Assembly: GCA_963724065.1 (NCBI GenBank)
Contig: CAVRTB010000001.1
Coordinates: forward strand, 186,001 to 250,000
Reading direction: 5' to 3'
From: DASRIA01 sp963724065
GTDB lineage: Bacteria > Actinomycetota > Thermoleophilia > Solirubrobacterales > JBBDJG01
DNA: 64,000 nt
The position numbers and the translations under genes are program-made. Positions 1 to 7,932 of the stretch are shown piece after piece (position 1 is the first letter of the stretch; each line of letters opens with the position of its first letter). The notes under the pieces are model-generated. The model searched no databases, was not told the origin of the DNA, and worked only from the letters and a program-made list of their open reading frames with translations.

Positions 1-593
1 TTCCGGGAGTCGGCGAGGCGCAACGGGCGCACGGCGGCGGGTACCCGCCCAGGATCGATCTCGACGACCGCGAGATCGCTCGACGCGTCCGCCCCGCGGA
101 CCTCACCCTCGATCGAGTCGCCGTCGGATCCGAAGCGCACCTCGACCCGGTCGCTGCCGTCCACCACGTGGGCATTGGTCACCACTCGGCCCTCGCCGTC
201 GATCAGGAACCCGGTGCCCGTGCTGTTGCCAGCCTTGATCGAGACAACAGCCGGGCTCGCGCTTGCGTAGACGGCGCCCGCGCGCGTCTGTCCCTTGCGC
301 GGTGTGACCGGCTGGTCGGACGCAGCCGGAAGCGGGGTGCTGTCACGGTCGCCCTGGGTGAGCGCGCCGGCGAATGCCCCGGCTGCGATCAGGAGGATCG
401 CGCCGCCGGCCGCAACCAGGAGCCGCGGGCCGCGAACGCGCCGGCGGCGCGGCGGCGGGGGCTGCGGCGCGGTGGGCTCCGGCGCTTCGGCGACCTCATC
501 GATGGGCCGCGCGGCGCGTCCTGCCGCGCGGCGCGCCTCCTCGGACTGCTCCTGCCAGTCGCCCGTCCAGATCCGTTCGGGGGCCCGCGTCAT
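1..593 (-). CDS. HtrA/DegP-like S1C serine protease, N-terminal part (cut by window edge)
   Basis: Trypsin-like protease of the HtrA type, probably membrane-anchored and acting outside the membrane on misfolded proteins. The first ~55 residues are charged and proline-rich, followed by one membrane segment (about residues 57-78) and a linker. The protease core then begins with GTGFLID and TNAHVVDG, whose His (about residue 142) is the first triad member, and SSDLAVVEID, whose Asp (about 173) is the second. The catalytic Ser and any PDZ domain lie beyond the left edge, so the gene is truncated here by the window and not necessarily in the genome. The start is the ATG at 593, and the gene is divergent from the secreted-protein gene at 753. 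The family call is firm from the motifs; the substrate is unknown. Confidence 0.88.
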   Translation of the reverse strand, partial: MTRAPERIWTGDWQEQSEEARRAAGRAARPIDEVAEAPEPTAPQPPPPRRRRVRGPRLLVAAGGAILLIAAGAFAGALTQGDRDSTPLPAASDQPVTPRKGQTRAGAVYASASPAVVSIKAGNSTGTGFLIDGEGRVVTNAHVVDGSDRVEVRFGSDGDSIEGEVRGADASSDLAVVEIDPGRVPAAVRPLRLADSR

Positions 594-752
594 GTGCCGC
601 TCCTCCGCTCGCTCGTTGTGCGCATGCGGTGATGGAAGCAGCCTTGCCTGAACGCGAGGTGATGTTTCCCTGAGAGATGTGTAAGACGGGGCCGCGCGCG
701 GCGCTTGCTTTCAAAGCGGACGCGGGGAGCGGGTAGGGTCGCACGATCGCTC

Positions 753-1442
753 ATGAAACCTAGGCGCCTGGGATTGCTGTTCCTCTTCACAGGGCTCGCC
801 GCGGCAGCGGCGGCCTACGCGAGCCCACAGTTCTCCTCGACTTTCGAGCTGGCCTACCTGCCGACGCAGCCGGCGGCCTCGGGCGGCATCCACACCTTCA
901 TGACCTGGAGCGATCCCGGCGAGCCGAACGGCAAGCCGAAGCGCATCACCAGGATCCAGTTCCGGTTTCATCCCGGCACCAGGATCGACACCCGCGCGCT
1001 GCGGCAATGCCGCGCGTCGGACGTCGACGTGCGCATCCAGGGTGCGCGCGCGTGCCCGAGGGGCTCGCGGCTCGGCTTCGCCACGAGCCGGGTGATCACC
1101 GCCTCCACGCCGGCGGACCGGACCAATGTCACGTTCTTCAACGCACCGCGCCAGATCATCGTGCTCGTGCGCGTCGAGGGAAGGACCTTGGCCGTGTACC
1201 GGGACGACATCAAGGGCCGGGTGGTGACCGTGAACCTCGACCTGCCCAACGGCCTGTCACTGCTGGAGCTGGACGCCACGATCAAGCGCCACGCGAAGGG
1301 TCACGGCAAGCAGCGCCGCGTCTACTTCCGCACGCCTCCGGTGTGCCCGCCGACCGGGGAGTGGACGACGACCGTGGTCTTCACGTACATCGACGGATCG
1401 AGCGAACAGCGCGCCGACGGCTCGCCGTGCCGGCCGGAGTGA
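753..1442 (+). CDS. Secreted hypothetical protein
   Basis: A 229-residue protein of unrecognised family. The ATG at 753 (MKPRRLGLL...) is preferred over upstream in-frame codons because it puts a classic signal peptide at the very N-terminus: a basic start, a hydrophobic core rich in Leu/Ala, and a likely cleavage after AYAS. The mature part contains FHPGTRID, DLPNGLSLLELD and a Cys-bearing C-terminus (TPPVCPPTGEW, GSPCRPE). Four cysteines in total suggest extracytoplasmic disulfides. A TAGGGT box at 734-739 may be the -10 element, which would give a short leader. No enzymatic motif is visible. It is divergent from the HtrA-like gene, so the two could share an upstream region, but nothing else links them. 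Confidence 0.7.
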   Translation: MKPRRLGLLFLFTGLAAAAAAYASPQFSSTFELAYLPTQPAASGGIHTFMTWSDPGEPNGKPKRITRIQFRFHPGTRIDTRALRQCRASDVDVRIQGARACPRGSRLGFATSRVITASTPADRTNVTFFNAPRQIIVLVRVEGRTLAVYRDDIKGRVVTVNLDLPNGLSLLELDATIKRHAKGHGKQRRVYFRTPPVCPPTGEWTTTVVFTYIDGSSEQRADGSPCRPE

Positions 1443-1452
1443 GCGGGTTGCT

Positions 1453-2076
1453 CTAGACCCTGCCCTGCTTGCGCGCCGCCTTGGTCTTGCTCGCCGCTCG
1501 GCGCAGGCGCTCGGCCTCCTTCTTCGCGGCCAGCGCGTGCTGCTTCGTCGCCAGCGCATCGGACTCCCTGTCGAGCTGCTTGAGCCGCTCGCGCTTGGAG
1601 CGATCGGCGACCGCCTCCTCCCTGGTGAGCGCAGCCTTCTCGTTCGCGCGCCGGCGACGCGCCTCGACCTCGGTGATCCGGCGCGTCTTCGCCCGCTGTC
1701 GCTCGTCCGCGTCCTTCTTACGATCCGCGGACCGGCGTGCGGCTTCGCGACGCTGCTGCTCCGCCGCTCTCTCCTTCTGCGAGAGCCGCTCCTCAGCCTG
1801 CTCGGATCGTTGCTGTGCCTCGGCCCTCAAGCGCAATGCCTGACCGCGCTCGATCGCGGCCACGCGGCGGCGCTCGCCATCATGCACCAGCTCATCGTCG
1901 CGCAGTGCCCGGCCCATGATCGTCCGCAAGCGCGCCTCGAAGCGGTCGAGCGCGATCGTCCCGCCGGAAGGGATCGTGCCGTTGCGCGAGCGCAGCCCGA
2001 CGGCGGCGTCGAAGGGCAGTCGCACCAGCTTGACGTAACCGCCGACGGCGGATCGGGAAATCGTGCGTAGGGTCAT
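1453..2076 (-). CDS. Charged coiled-coil protein of unknown function
   Basis: A 207-residue protein. The N-terminal ~60 residues are mixed (SAVGGYVKLVRLPFDAAVGL). The rest, from about residue 65 to the end, is almost pure Arg/Lys/Glu/Ala/Gln and is expected to form a long helical coiled coil. The ATG at 2076 overlaps the stop of the upstream CsbD-like gene by four bases (ATGA), so the two are translationally coupled and probably work together. No signal peptide or membrane segment is seen. The composition resembles its partner's helical tail. Low complexity makes family assignment unsafe; a structural or stress-related role is inference only. Confidence 0.65.
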   Translation of the reverse strand: MTLRTISRSAVGGYVKLVRLPFDAAVGLRSRNGTIPSGGTIALDRFEARLRTIMGRALRDDELVHDGERRRVAAIERGQALRLRAEAQQRSEQAEERLSQKERAAEQQRREAARRSADRKKDADERQRAKTRRITEVEARRRRANEKAALTREEAVADRSKRERLKQLDRESDALATKQHALAAKKEAERLRRAASKTKAARKQGRV

Positions 2077-2582
2077 CGTGTCTCCTCAGGGTCGATCGAA
2101 TCGGCTCTCGCTTCAGCGCGGCGCGCCTCGTCCTTCAAGCGTCTCGCCGTCTCCTCCTCGGCCAGGCGCGAAGCCTCGGCCTGCCGCTCCGTGGTCGCTG
2201 CTGCCGACTCCCTTAGCCGTCGCTCGCGCTCGGCTGCGGCCTTTTCGTGCTGGGCCTGCTCCGAGGCTTCGCGCAGGCGCGTGGCCTCGTCGCGGTCGAT
2301 TGCGGCCTCGCGGTCCTCGGCGGCAAGCTCGGTACGGAGTCGCTCGCGCTCGAGCTCGTTCTCTTTCGCGGCGCCCTCGACCGCGGCTTCGGCTTCGCGC
2401 TGACGTGCCTCCACGTCAGCCTGCGCCGCCTCGGCCTCGGCGTCCACCTGGGCTTGCTGGAGCTGGCCTTCCCGAGCCAGTGCTTCGTTGCCGAGCACCG
2501 AGCCGGCTGCCTCTTTTGCCTTGCCGGCGAGCTTGCCGAGCGGGCCGCCCGTGGTCTTTTCGGGCATGGTGGGATCAGTCAT
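2073..2582 (-). CDS. CsbD-like protein with long helical tail
   Basis: A 169-residue protein. Residues ~10-45 (GGPLGKLAGKAKEAAGSV, then a GNEALAREGQ-type segment) resemble the CsbD family, small hydrophilic proteins often induced by general stress in Gram-positive bacteria. From about residue 45 onward it is a highly charged Glu/Arg/Ala helix of the kind seen in coiled coils. The combination is longer than a plain CsbD protein (~60 residues). It is the first gene of a coupled pair with the coiled-coil gene (4-bp overlap) and lies 33 bp downstream of a tiny membrane-protein gene on the same strand. Stress function is inferred from the family, not shown by the sequence. Confidence 0.72.
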   Translation of the reverse strand: MTDPTMPEKTTGGPLGKLAGKAKEAAGSVLGNEALAREGQLQQAQVDAEAEAAQADVEARQREAEAAVEGAAKENELERERLRTELAAEDREAAIDRDEATRLREASEQAQHEKAAAERERRLRESAAATTERQAEASRLAEEETARRLKDEARRAEARADSIDPEETR

Positions 2583-2615
2583 CTGTCTCCTTTGGGTGTT
2601 TCAAGTCGCCGGCTC

Positions 2616-2741
2616 CTAGAACAGGCGGATCAGAACGTTGATGAGGATCGTGAGGCCCACCGACAGCAGCAGTGACCACACGAGGCAGCCGGGCATGAAG
2701 CGAACCTGAACCCGGCTCCCGGGCCGCTTGGACATGAACAT
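2616..2741 (-). CDS. 41-residue single-span membrane protein
   Basis: A small open frame reading MFMSKRPGSR, then VQVRFMPGCL, then a strongly hydrophobic stretch (VWSLLLSVGL, TILINVLIRL) ending in F. It has a basic cytoplasmic head and one membrane span of about 20 residues, the layout of a small bitopic membrane protein. A second in-frame ATG at 2735 (MSKRPG) is an equally good start. It lies just upstream of, and on the same strand as, the CsbD-like/coiled-coil pair, so the three may be one transcript. Third codon positions are G/C-rich, as in neighbouring genes, which supports it being coding. Function unknown. Confidence 0.66.
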   Translation of the reverse strand: MFMSKRPGSRVQVRFMPGCLVWSLLLSVGLTILINVLIRLF

Positions 2742-3113
2742 AGTGGTCCGGTCCTAGCTTCTGGAAGTGTCGCCCGCGAGGGCGGGGGTGGTAGCGATGA
2801 GAACCTCCTGAACGTATTGCGAGGCGGGAGGTTCGCTTGCCGTGGAGGCTCGCGGATCCAGCTCGATCGAGGTAAGAACGAGGGTCTTCTCCCCTCGATG
2901 CGCCGCGCCCAAACGGACCGCCCGCGGACGCTGACCGGCAACGCAGCTCGCGCTCACCGGATTCGAGGAAGTCCTACGGAATGCGGCGCTGCCCGTCGGG
3001 CCCGTGCTCCTTGACGCCCGCCACGTCGAAGTCCTTGCCCTGTGAGTTTGCCGAGAGGCGGTCCACGTCCGTCGCAGCGCCATGAAGCAGGAGCTTTTCG
3101 TACCCTTACGCAG
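2742..3113. other. Intergenic region with possible short minus-strand coding remnant
   Basis: This 372-base gap separates the divergent small membrane-protein gene and the GNAT gene. On the minus strand, 2974-3066 reads as a GTG-started 30-codon frame (…GKDFDVAGVKEHG…, ending RRIP-stop). Nearly every third position is G/C and the upstream codons in the same frame also look coding, so it may be a very small gene or a remnant of one. The rest holds no convincing gene. The TACCCT element of the next gene lies at its right end. Confidence 0.4.
3101..3106 (+). promoter_or_regulatory. -10 element of a leaderless GNAT gene
   Basis: TACCCT lies exactly 7 bases before the GTG at 3114, so transcription would begin at or next to the start codon. 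The same TACCCT-N7-GTG arrangement precedes the aldehyde dehydrogenase gene at 17744. No clear -35 is seen. Confidence 0.5.
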
Positions 3114-3968
3114 GTGAACCTCAGGGAAGCCCAGCCCGACGACGTCGAGGCCTGCGCAAAGATCGTCTACGACGCCTTCGCCAGCATCCACGACCACCAC
3201 CGTTTCGCGCGGGACTTCCCTGTCCCGGAGGCGGCGGTGGGGATGATGAGCGCGTGGATCCCGCATCCGCGCGTGTGGGGCGTGGTCGCCGAGGTCGACG
3301 GCCGCGTCGTGGGCTCCAACTTCCTCGACGAGCGCGACCCGATCCGCGGTGTCGGCCCCATCACGGTCGACCCGGCGGGCCAGAACGCCGGCGTCGGGCG
3401 CAAGCTCATGGAGGCCGTGCTCGAGCGTGGCAAGGATGCGCGCGGCATCCGACTCTTGCAGGACGGCTTCCACATGCGCTCGCTCTCCCTCTACCAGTCA
3501 CTCGGCTTCGACGTCGTCGCCTCCTGCGTCGTGATGAGCGGCAAGCCGCGCGGCGGCCCAGTGGACGGTGTCGAGGTGCGGCCGCTGGCCGACGGGGACA
3601 TCGACGAATGCGAGGCGCTGTGCAAGGAGGTCCACGGCGTCGAGCGAACGGGGGCGCTGCGGGACGCGACCGAGGTCTTCACGCCGTTCGTGGCGATCCG
3701 CGACGGGCGGATCGTGGCGTACGCGACGACCGTCGGCTTCTGGCAGATGGCCTACGGGGTGGCCGTCGACGAAGACGGGATGAAGGCGCTGCTGCTGGGA
3801 GCGGCCGCGACGGGCGACGACCCCATCGCGCTGCTGGTGCCGTTGCAGTCGGGCCTGTTCGGATGGTGCCTCGAGCAGGGAATGCGTGCCGTCAAGCCGA
3901 TGAACCTGATGGCCCGCGGCGAGTACCAGGAGCCGCGCGGGTCCTACTTCCCGTCCGTGATCTACTAG
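3114..3968 (+). CDS. GNAT-family N-acetyltransferase (double-domain type)
   Basis: A 284-residue protein from the GTG at 3114 (VNLREAQPDD…). An ATG 72 bases upstream is also in frame but adds residues that do not look like GNAT sequence, and TACCCT sits 7 bases before the GTG, suggesting a leaderless start. The first GNAT domain shows the acetyl-CoA-binding region around GVGPITVDPAGQNAGVGRKL, followed by SLYQSLGF, a typical GNAT beta6/alpha4 ending. The second half (VEVRPLADGDIDECEALC… to EPRGSYFPSVIY) is the C-terminal domain found in double-domain GNAT proteins. It would transfer an acetyl group from acetyl-CoA to an unidentified amine. It stands alone, with no operon partner. Confidence 0.8.
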   Translation: MNLREAQPDDVEACAKIVYDAFASIHDHHRFARDFPVPEAAVGMMSAWIPHPRVWGVVAEVDGRVVGSNFLDERDPIRGVGPITVDPAGQNAGVGRKLMEAVLERGKDARGIRLLQDGFHMRSLSLYQSLGFDVVASCVVMSGKPRGGPVDGVEVRPLADGDIDECEALCKEVHGVERTGALRDATEVFTPFVAIRDGRIVAYATTVGFWQMAYGVAVDEDGMKALLLGAAATGDDPIALLVPLQSGLFGWCLEQGMRAVKPMNLMARGEYQEPRGSYFPSVIY

Positions 3969-3994
3969 GCCCTACCGCGCTAGGCCCTAAGCAA

Positions 3995-4000
3995 TAGGCT
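3995..4000 (+). promoter_or_regulatory. -10 element for the small gene at 4007
   Basis: TAGGCT lies 6 bases before the GTG start at 4007 and there is no Shine-Dalgarno sequence between them. This predicts a leaderless transcript. Confidence 0.45.
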
Positions 4001-4006
4001 AGGCGC

Positions 4007-4276
4007 GTGGACGAAGAAGCCATTCGCGCCCTGCTGAAGCGTTTGGCGCGTCCTCATCCCTCTGGCGGCGTGGTCATCGAGCGCGCCGCGATCCTCGCCG
4101 AGGGCGACCACTTCACGGAGATCATGACCTGGGTCATGGCCAACGGCGGGAAGGCCGAGCAAGCCGTCGCCCCCGCGAGCAGCGGTGGCCTGCACGGGTC
4201 GCGGATCACCGACGGCGGCTCGATGGAAGCCCGCGCACCGCTGCGTTTCGTGCTGCCGCCCGGCACGCTCAACTAG
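4007..4276 (+). CDS. Small conserved-looking hypothetical protein
   Basis: An 89-residue soluble protein starting at GTG 4007 (MDEEAIRALLKRLARP). A short helical N-terminus is followed by HPSGGVVIERAAILAEG and TEIMTWVMANGG, then a Gly/Ser-rich segment and APLRFVLPPGTLN. There is no signal peptide, membrane span or recognised motif. The start is supported by a TAGGCT box 6 bases upstream and no ribosome-binding site, matching the leaderless pattern of other genes here. It is convergent with the amine-oxidase gene. I do not recognise the family. Confidence 0.6.
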   Translation: MDEEAIRALLKRLARPHPSGGVVIERAAILAEGDHFTEIMTWVMANGGKAEQAVAPASSGGLHGSRITDGGSMEARAPLRFVLPPGTLN

Positions 4277-4365
4277 CGCCGGCCCCTAGTACGTGCTAAC
4301 CCCGATTTGTCACGACAGCTCGCGCTCAGCTGACCGTCGCGGTCATTCGGGCTCTCACATCCCCA

Positions 4366-4413
4366 CCGAACGTCCCGGACTGTGTGCTCTAGGCGGTAGC
4401 GCGGGACGTTCGG
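4366..4413. terminator. Bidirectional hairpin between convergent genes
   Basis: CCGAACGTCCCG (4366-4377) and its exact reverse complement CGGGACGTTCGG (4402-4413) form a perfect 12-bp inverted repeat with a 24-base spacer, between two genes that end towards each other. There is no T-run, so it could be a factor-assisted terminator or a protein-binding inverted repeat. Confidence 0.5.
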
Positions 4414-4440
4414 CCGCGAGCTCTGGGCCGTCCTAGGCCG

Positions 4441-5799
4441 TTAGCGGGCGAGTACCTCGCCGGCCGCGCGATCGCCGGCCTCGATCGCGCCGTCCATGTA
4501 GCCGTTCCACTCGCTCGCGGTGTCGGTGCCCGCCCAGTGCACGAGACCCTCGGGGCGGCGCAGCACGTGCCCGTAGCGGCCGAGCGTGCCCGGCCCCATG
4601 AGCCCGACCGGCCCTCCGCGGCTGTAGGGCTCGGCGGTCCAGTCGCACTCGGCGTATGCGGTCCACCGCTGCGCTCGCGGGCCGAACATCTCGACCAGCG
4701 TGCTGCGCACCGCGGCCTTGCGCGTGAGGAGGTCGAGGCGCGCGTAGCGCTCGACCGCGCGGCCGGTGATGAAGCATGCGAGCACTCCGCCGGGATCGCC
4801 GTCGTTGGTCGCGTCGACGACCATCTGGAGCGGACCCGTGTCCGCATAGGCGATGCCGCAGAGGCCGGCGTCGCGCCACCAGGGACGGTCGTATGCGACC
4901 GCGACCTTCATGTACGCGCCCATCGGCATCCGCTGTGCGAGCGCGTCACGATCGGCCGAGAGGTGACGCCCCCAGTGCCAGCGGCCTGCGAGCACCGGCG
5001 AGACGGCGACGATCGCGTGACGGGCGCGGATCGTCCCCGTCGCGGTGTGCAGCACGACCTCTTCGCCTTGGTGCTCGACGGCCGTGACGGCGCTGTGCAG
5101 GCGCACCGTCGTGCCGAGGCTGTCGGCGAGACGGTCGCAGACCTGCTGGCTGCCGCCGACGAAGTGGTCCTGCTGGGCTCCGCCCTCGAACTCGGTGAGC
5201 GACTCGAGGCCGCCACCCGACTGTAGGTAGAACAGGAAGTAGAGCAACGAGAGCTCCTCCGGCTCGGCGCCGAAGACCAGCTCGGTCGTGAGTGCGAGGA
5301 ACATGCGGGCGTCCCTCGTGCGCAGGTTGCGCCGCGCGAAGGCCTCGAGCGTCTCCGAGTCACGCCCTCCGCCGGCGGCGAGCAGCCACGGCTGATCGAC
5401 GCGCACCTGGCGGCGCATCCGGTCGAGCTTCACCTGCGCCACGCCCAGCTCGGCAAGCGCCAGCGGTGACAGCGGCGGGATGGAGCCCTTGAAGGTCCGG
5501 CGCCGGCCGCGCGACAGGAGCACAGACTTGCCCTCGAGGTGCTGGGGCTGGGTCCGCACGCCCAACTCCTGCGCGAGCGCCGCGATGCGGTCCTGGGTCG
5601 GCCCGATCCAGTGCGCCCCGAGGTCGAAGCGGTGCCCGCCGACACCCTCGGTCCACATCTTTCCCCCGACGCGGTTGCGCGCCTCGAGGACGACGACCGA
5701 GCGGCCCCCCGCGCGGAGCCGTCTTGCGGCGGTCAGCCCGCTGAGGCCGCCGCCGACGACGGCGACGTCGAACGCTTCGTGCGCTTGCGATGCGTTCAC
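4441..5799 (-). CDS. FAD-dependent flavin amine oxidase
   Basis: A 452-residue protein. The N-terminus carries the dinucleotide-binding motif VVGGGLSGLTAARRL (residues ~14-28) followed by the Glu-ending strand VVVLEARNRVGGK, the FAD signature of the monoamine oxidase family. The C-terminus holds the second FAD-contact block HWAGTDTASEWNGYMDGAIE, also diagnostic of the family. It should oxidise a primary or secondary amine to the imine with H2O2 production; the substrate cannot be read from sequence. No signal peptide is seen, so it is cytosolic. The next gene upstream on the same strand (start 6452) is 20 bp away and may be cotranscribed. Length is normal for the family. Confidence 0.88.
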   Translation of the reverse strand: MNASQAHEAFDVAVVGGGLSGLTAARRLRAGGRSVVVLEARNRVGGKMWTEGVGGHRFDLGAHWIGPTQDRIAALAQELGVRTQPQHLEGKSVLLSRGRRRTFKGSIPPLSPLALAELGVAQVKLDRMRRQVRVDQPWLLAAGGGRDSETLEAFARRNLRTRDARMFLALTTELVFGAEPEELSLLYFLFYLQSGGGLESLTEFEGGAQQDHFVGGSQQVCDRLADSLGTTVRLHSAVTAVEHQGEEVVLHTATGTIRARHAIVAVSPVLAGRWHWGRHLSADRDALAQRMPMGAYMKVAVAYDRPWWRDAGLCGIAYADTGPLQMVVDATNDGDPGGVLACFITGRAVERYARLDLLTRKAAVRSTLVEMFGPRAQRWTAYAECDWTAEPYSRGGPVGLMGPGTLGRYGHVLRRPEGLVHWAGTDTASEWNGYMDGAIEAGDRAAGEVLAR

Positions 5800-5819
5800 T
5801 GCGCGCGACGGACGGCGGG

Positions 5820-6452
5820 TCAGTCGTCCTTGGGGGGCGGGCGGAAGACGATCCGCTTCAGCTCCCCGAGCGATCCACCGCCGAGACGCAGCGCGGTCTG
5901 GAAGCCCTCGGCTCCGAGCTCACCTGCGTCGAGGCGGCGGCGAAGCTCGTTGAGGGCGGCGCGGTGCTCCTCGTCGATGCCCTCGCGGCTGGCATCGATC
6001 AGGATCAGGTGCCGGGGGCGGCGCAAGCCGGCCGCGATCCGCACGTAGCGCTCGCGCTCCTCGGGGTCGAAGCCCTCGAGGCCGAGCACGACGGTGTCGT
6101 TGCCCTCGATGCGCTTGAGCACCGCGGATTCGAGCACCTCCTGCGCGCGTGCCTCGACGTCCTGCTCGGCCACCTGACCGGCGATCAGGCCGCGCACCCT
6201 GTCGAGCGACATCAGCGACGCCCGGTTGTCGAGGCGCTCGGCGAGTCGATCGCGCTCGACCGGCGAAGGCGCGGCGATCATCAGAATGCTTCCCGGCGAG
6301 TAGCGGATCTCGGTTGCGGGCTTGAGCACGCGGCAGCGAACCGAGAGGTTGGGCTGGCGCGGCGCCCCGTCACGCCGCGGACGGTCCGAGGACCAACCGC
6401 CGCGCTCGTCCTCGGGGATCTTGACGCTGCGGGTCGGGGGCTGGTCTGCCAT
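5820..6452 (-). CDS. Polynucleotide-kinase-like protein with a lost P-loop
   Basis: A 210-residue protein starting at ATG 6452 (MADQPPTRSV), with AGGGAGG about 10 bases upstream; a longer in-frame start at 6572 has no such site. After ~55 disordered residues comes a segment arranged like bacterial PNK/zeta-type P-loop kinases: a hydrophobic strand (SILMIAA), then DRLAERL, then SLDRVRGLIAG in the position of the 'SLDxLR' block, later NDTVVLGLEGFDP in the position of 'TTVVDATN', and RPRHLILIDASREG. The nucleotide-binding GxxxxGK(S/T) is replaced by APSPVERDR, so ATP binding through a Walker A loop is not possible as written. I infer a catalytically dead or repurposed kinase fold. It precedes the amine oxidase by 20 bp. 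Confidence 0.6.
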   Translation of the reverse strand: MADQPPTRSVKIPEDERGGWSSDRPRRDGAPRQPNLSVRCRVLKPATEIRYSPGSILMIAAPSPVERDRLAERLDNRASLMSLDRVRGLIAGQVAEQDVEARAQEVLESAVLKRIEGNDTVVLGLEGFDPEERERYVRIAAGLRRPRHLILIDASREGIDEEHRAALNELRRRLDAGELGAEGFQTALRLGGGSLGELKRIVFRPPPKDD

Positions 6453-6597
6453 CGACACATCCTCCCTGATCGAGCGTCCCGGAGCGTCCACGTCCACGGC
6501 GGCCCTCGGTTCAGGGTGCCGGCTCTCGGCGGCCCCTGATGTGCGCAGGGGCCGCCGAGAGCAGGATTCCACCCACGCGGACCACGCCCCGACCCGC

Positions 6598-6627
6598 TTG
6601 ACCCATACCGGGCCAGGTGGCTAGGGT
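6598..6627 (+). promoter_or_regulatory. Sigma-70-type promoter of the Vgb-like gene
   Basis: TTGACC (6598-6603), an 18-base spacer, then TAGGGT (6622-6627). The predicted transcript starts near 6634, leaving about 60 bases before the ATG at 6696. Confidence 0.6.
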
Positions 6628-6695
6628 CGCCTGGACGGACGGCTCGGGTACCGAGCGATTGTCAGTTCATCCAAGGACGGGGCACGGAGGCAAGC

Positions 6696-7922
6696 ATGAC
6701 CGGTGGTCACGGAAGCGTCGGGGAAAAGTGGCGGCTCGCGATCGGGTCGCTCATGGCACTGGTCGTCCTGCTCACGCCCGCGACCGCGCTCGCGGTCACG
6801 GAGTTCCCGGTCCCCACGCCGGTGAGCCAGCCGGCGGGTATCACGCTCGGCCCTGACGGAGCCCTCTGGTTCACCGAGGAGAACGGGCACCGGATCGGGC
6901 GCATCACGACAGCAGGGGAGATCACGGAGTTCCCGACGCCGACTCCGGTGAGCGGACCGGCCGAGATCACCACGGGCCCCGACGGTGCGCTGTGGTTCAC
7001 CGAGTTCGCCGCCAACCCGCCGAAGATCGGGCGCGTGACCACCGCGGGCGCGTTCACCGAGTACGAGTTGCCCTTGGGCAGCGGGCCGGACGGGATCGCG
7101 GCGGGCCCGGACGGCGCCGTGTGGTTCACCGAGAACGGCACCAGCATGATCGGCCGGATCACGGTTGACGGCAGCATCACCCATTACCCGCTTCCCGCCG
7201 GGTTCCGTCCCGGCGACATCACCCCGGGCCCGGACGGGCGGCTGTGGTTCACGGAGTCGGAGGCGAACAAGATCGGGGCGATCACGATGTCCGGCAACAT
7301 CACCGAGTACGACCTCCCTCCCGGGAGCGACCCTTCGGGCATCGCCGCGTCGGGCGGCGCGATGTGGTTCACGAAGTTCGGCGCGAACGCGATCGGGCGG
7401 ATCCCTACGGTCGGGCTGCCGATCACGGAGTTCGGCCCGACCGGGAGCGGTCCATCTGGAATCGCGCTCGGGCCCGATGGCGCGCTGTGGTTCACGGAGA
7501 CCGGCACGGACAAGATCGGCCGGATGACGACGACCGGCTCCATCACTGCGTTCACGATCCCGACTCCCGGCAGCGAGCCCGGATCGATCGTCGCGGGGCC
7601 TGACGGCGCGCTGTGGTTCACCGAGTTCATCGGGAACAAGATCGGCCGCATCGAGGCCGGCGGCACCTTCGTCGCGCCGGCGGCCACCCCGTCGCTGCCG
7701 GTCGCTCCCAAGTCGTCCACATCGAAGCCCTCGGCCAAGCCGTCCTGCCGGGTGCCCGCACTGCGCGGCCTGAACGTGCGCCAGGCGAGGAAGAAGCTGC
7801 GTCGCGCCGGCTGCCGTTACCGCCTGCGGGGGAAGGGCAGGGTCGTCTCATCCCGGCCGCGCGCGGGAGTCCGCACGCGTCAGGCGGTCCAGGTCAGGGC
7901 CAAGCGGTCGCGGGCGGGTTAG
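6696..7922 (+). CDS. Secreted seven-bladed Vgb-like propeller with C-terminal PASTA-like domain
   Basis: A 408-residue protein. An N-terminal signal peptide (hydrophobic core GSLMALVVLLTPATALA) is followed by seven copies of a ~42-residue repeat containing (G)PDGALWFTE…IGRI, the signature of virginiamycin-B-lyase-like propellers. Family members include streptogramin lyases, but most environmental relatives are of unknown activity, and I cannot confirm the lyase active site. A Ser/Thr/Pro-rich linker leads to a ~60-residue C-terminal domain (CRVPALRGLNVRQARKKLRR…VVSSRPRAGVRTR) with PASTA-like features, a fold that in other proteins binds peptidoglycan. A wall-attached sensor or enzyme is possible. 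It is convergent with the FG-GAP protein. Confidence 0.8.
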   Translation: MTGGHGSVGEKWRLAIGSLMALVVLLTPATALAVTEFPVPTPVSQPAGITLGPDGALWFTEENGHRIGRITTAGEITEFPTPTPVSGPAEITTGPDGALWFTEFAANPPKIGRVTTAGAFTEYELPLGSGPDGIAAGPDGAVWFTENGTSMIGRITVDGSITHYPLPAGFRPGDITPGPDGRLWFTESEANKIGAITMSGNITEYDLPPGSDPSGIAASGGAMWFTKFGANAIGRIPTVGLPITEFGPTGSGPSGIALGPDGALWFTETGTDKIGRMTTTGSITAFTIPTPGSEPGSIVAGPDGALWFTEFIGNKIGRIEAGGTFVAPAATPSLPVAPKSSTSKPSAKPSCRVPALRGLNVRQARKKLRRAGCRYRLRGKGRVVSSRPRAGVRTRQAVQVRAKRSRAG

Positions 7923-7932
7923 CGCCGGCCGC

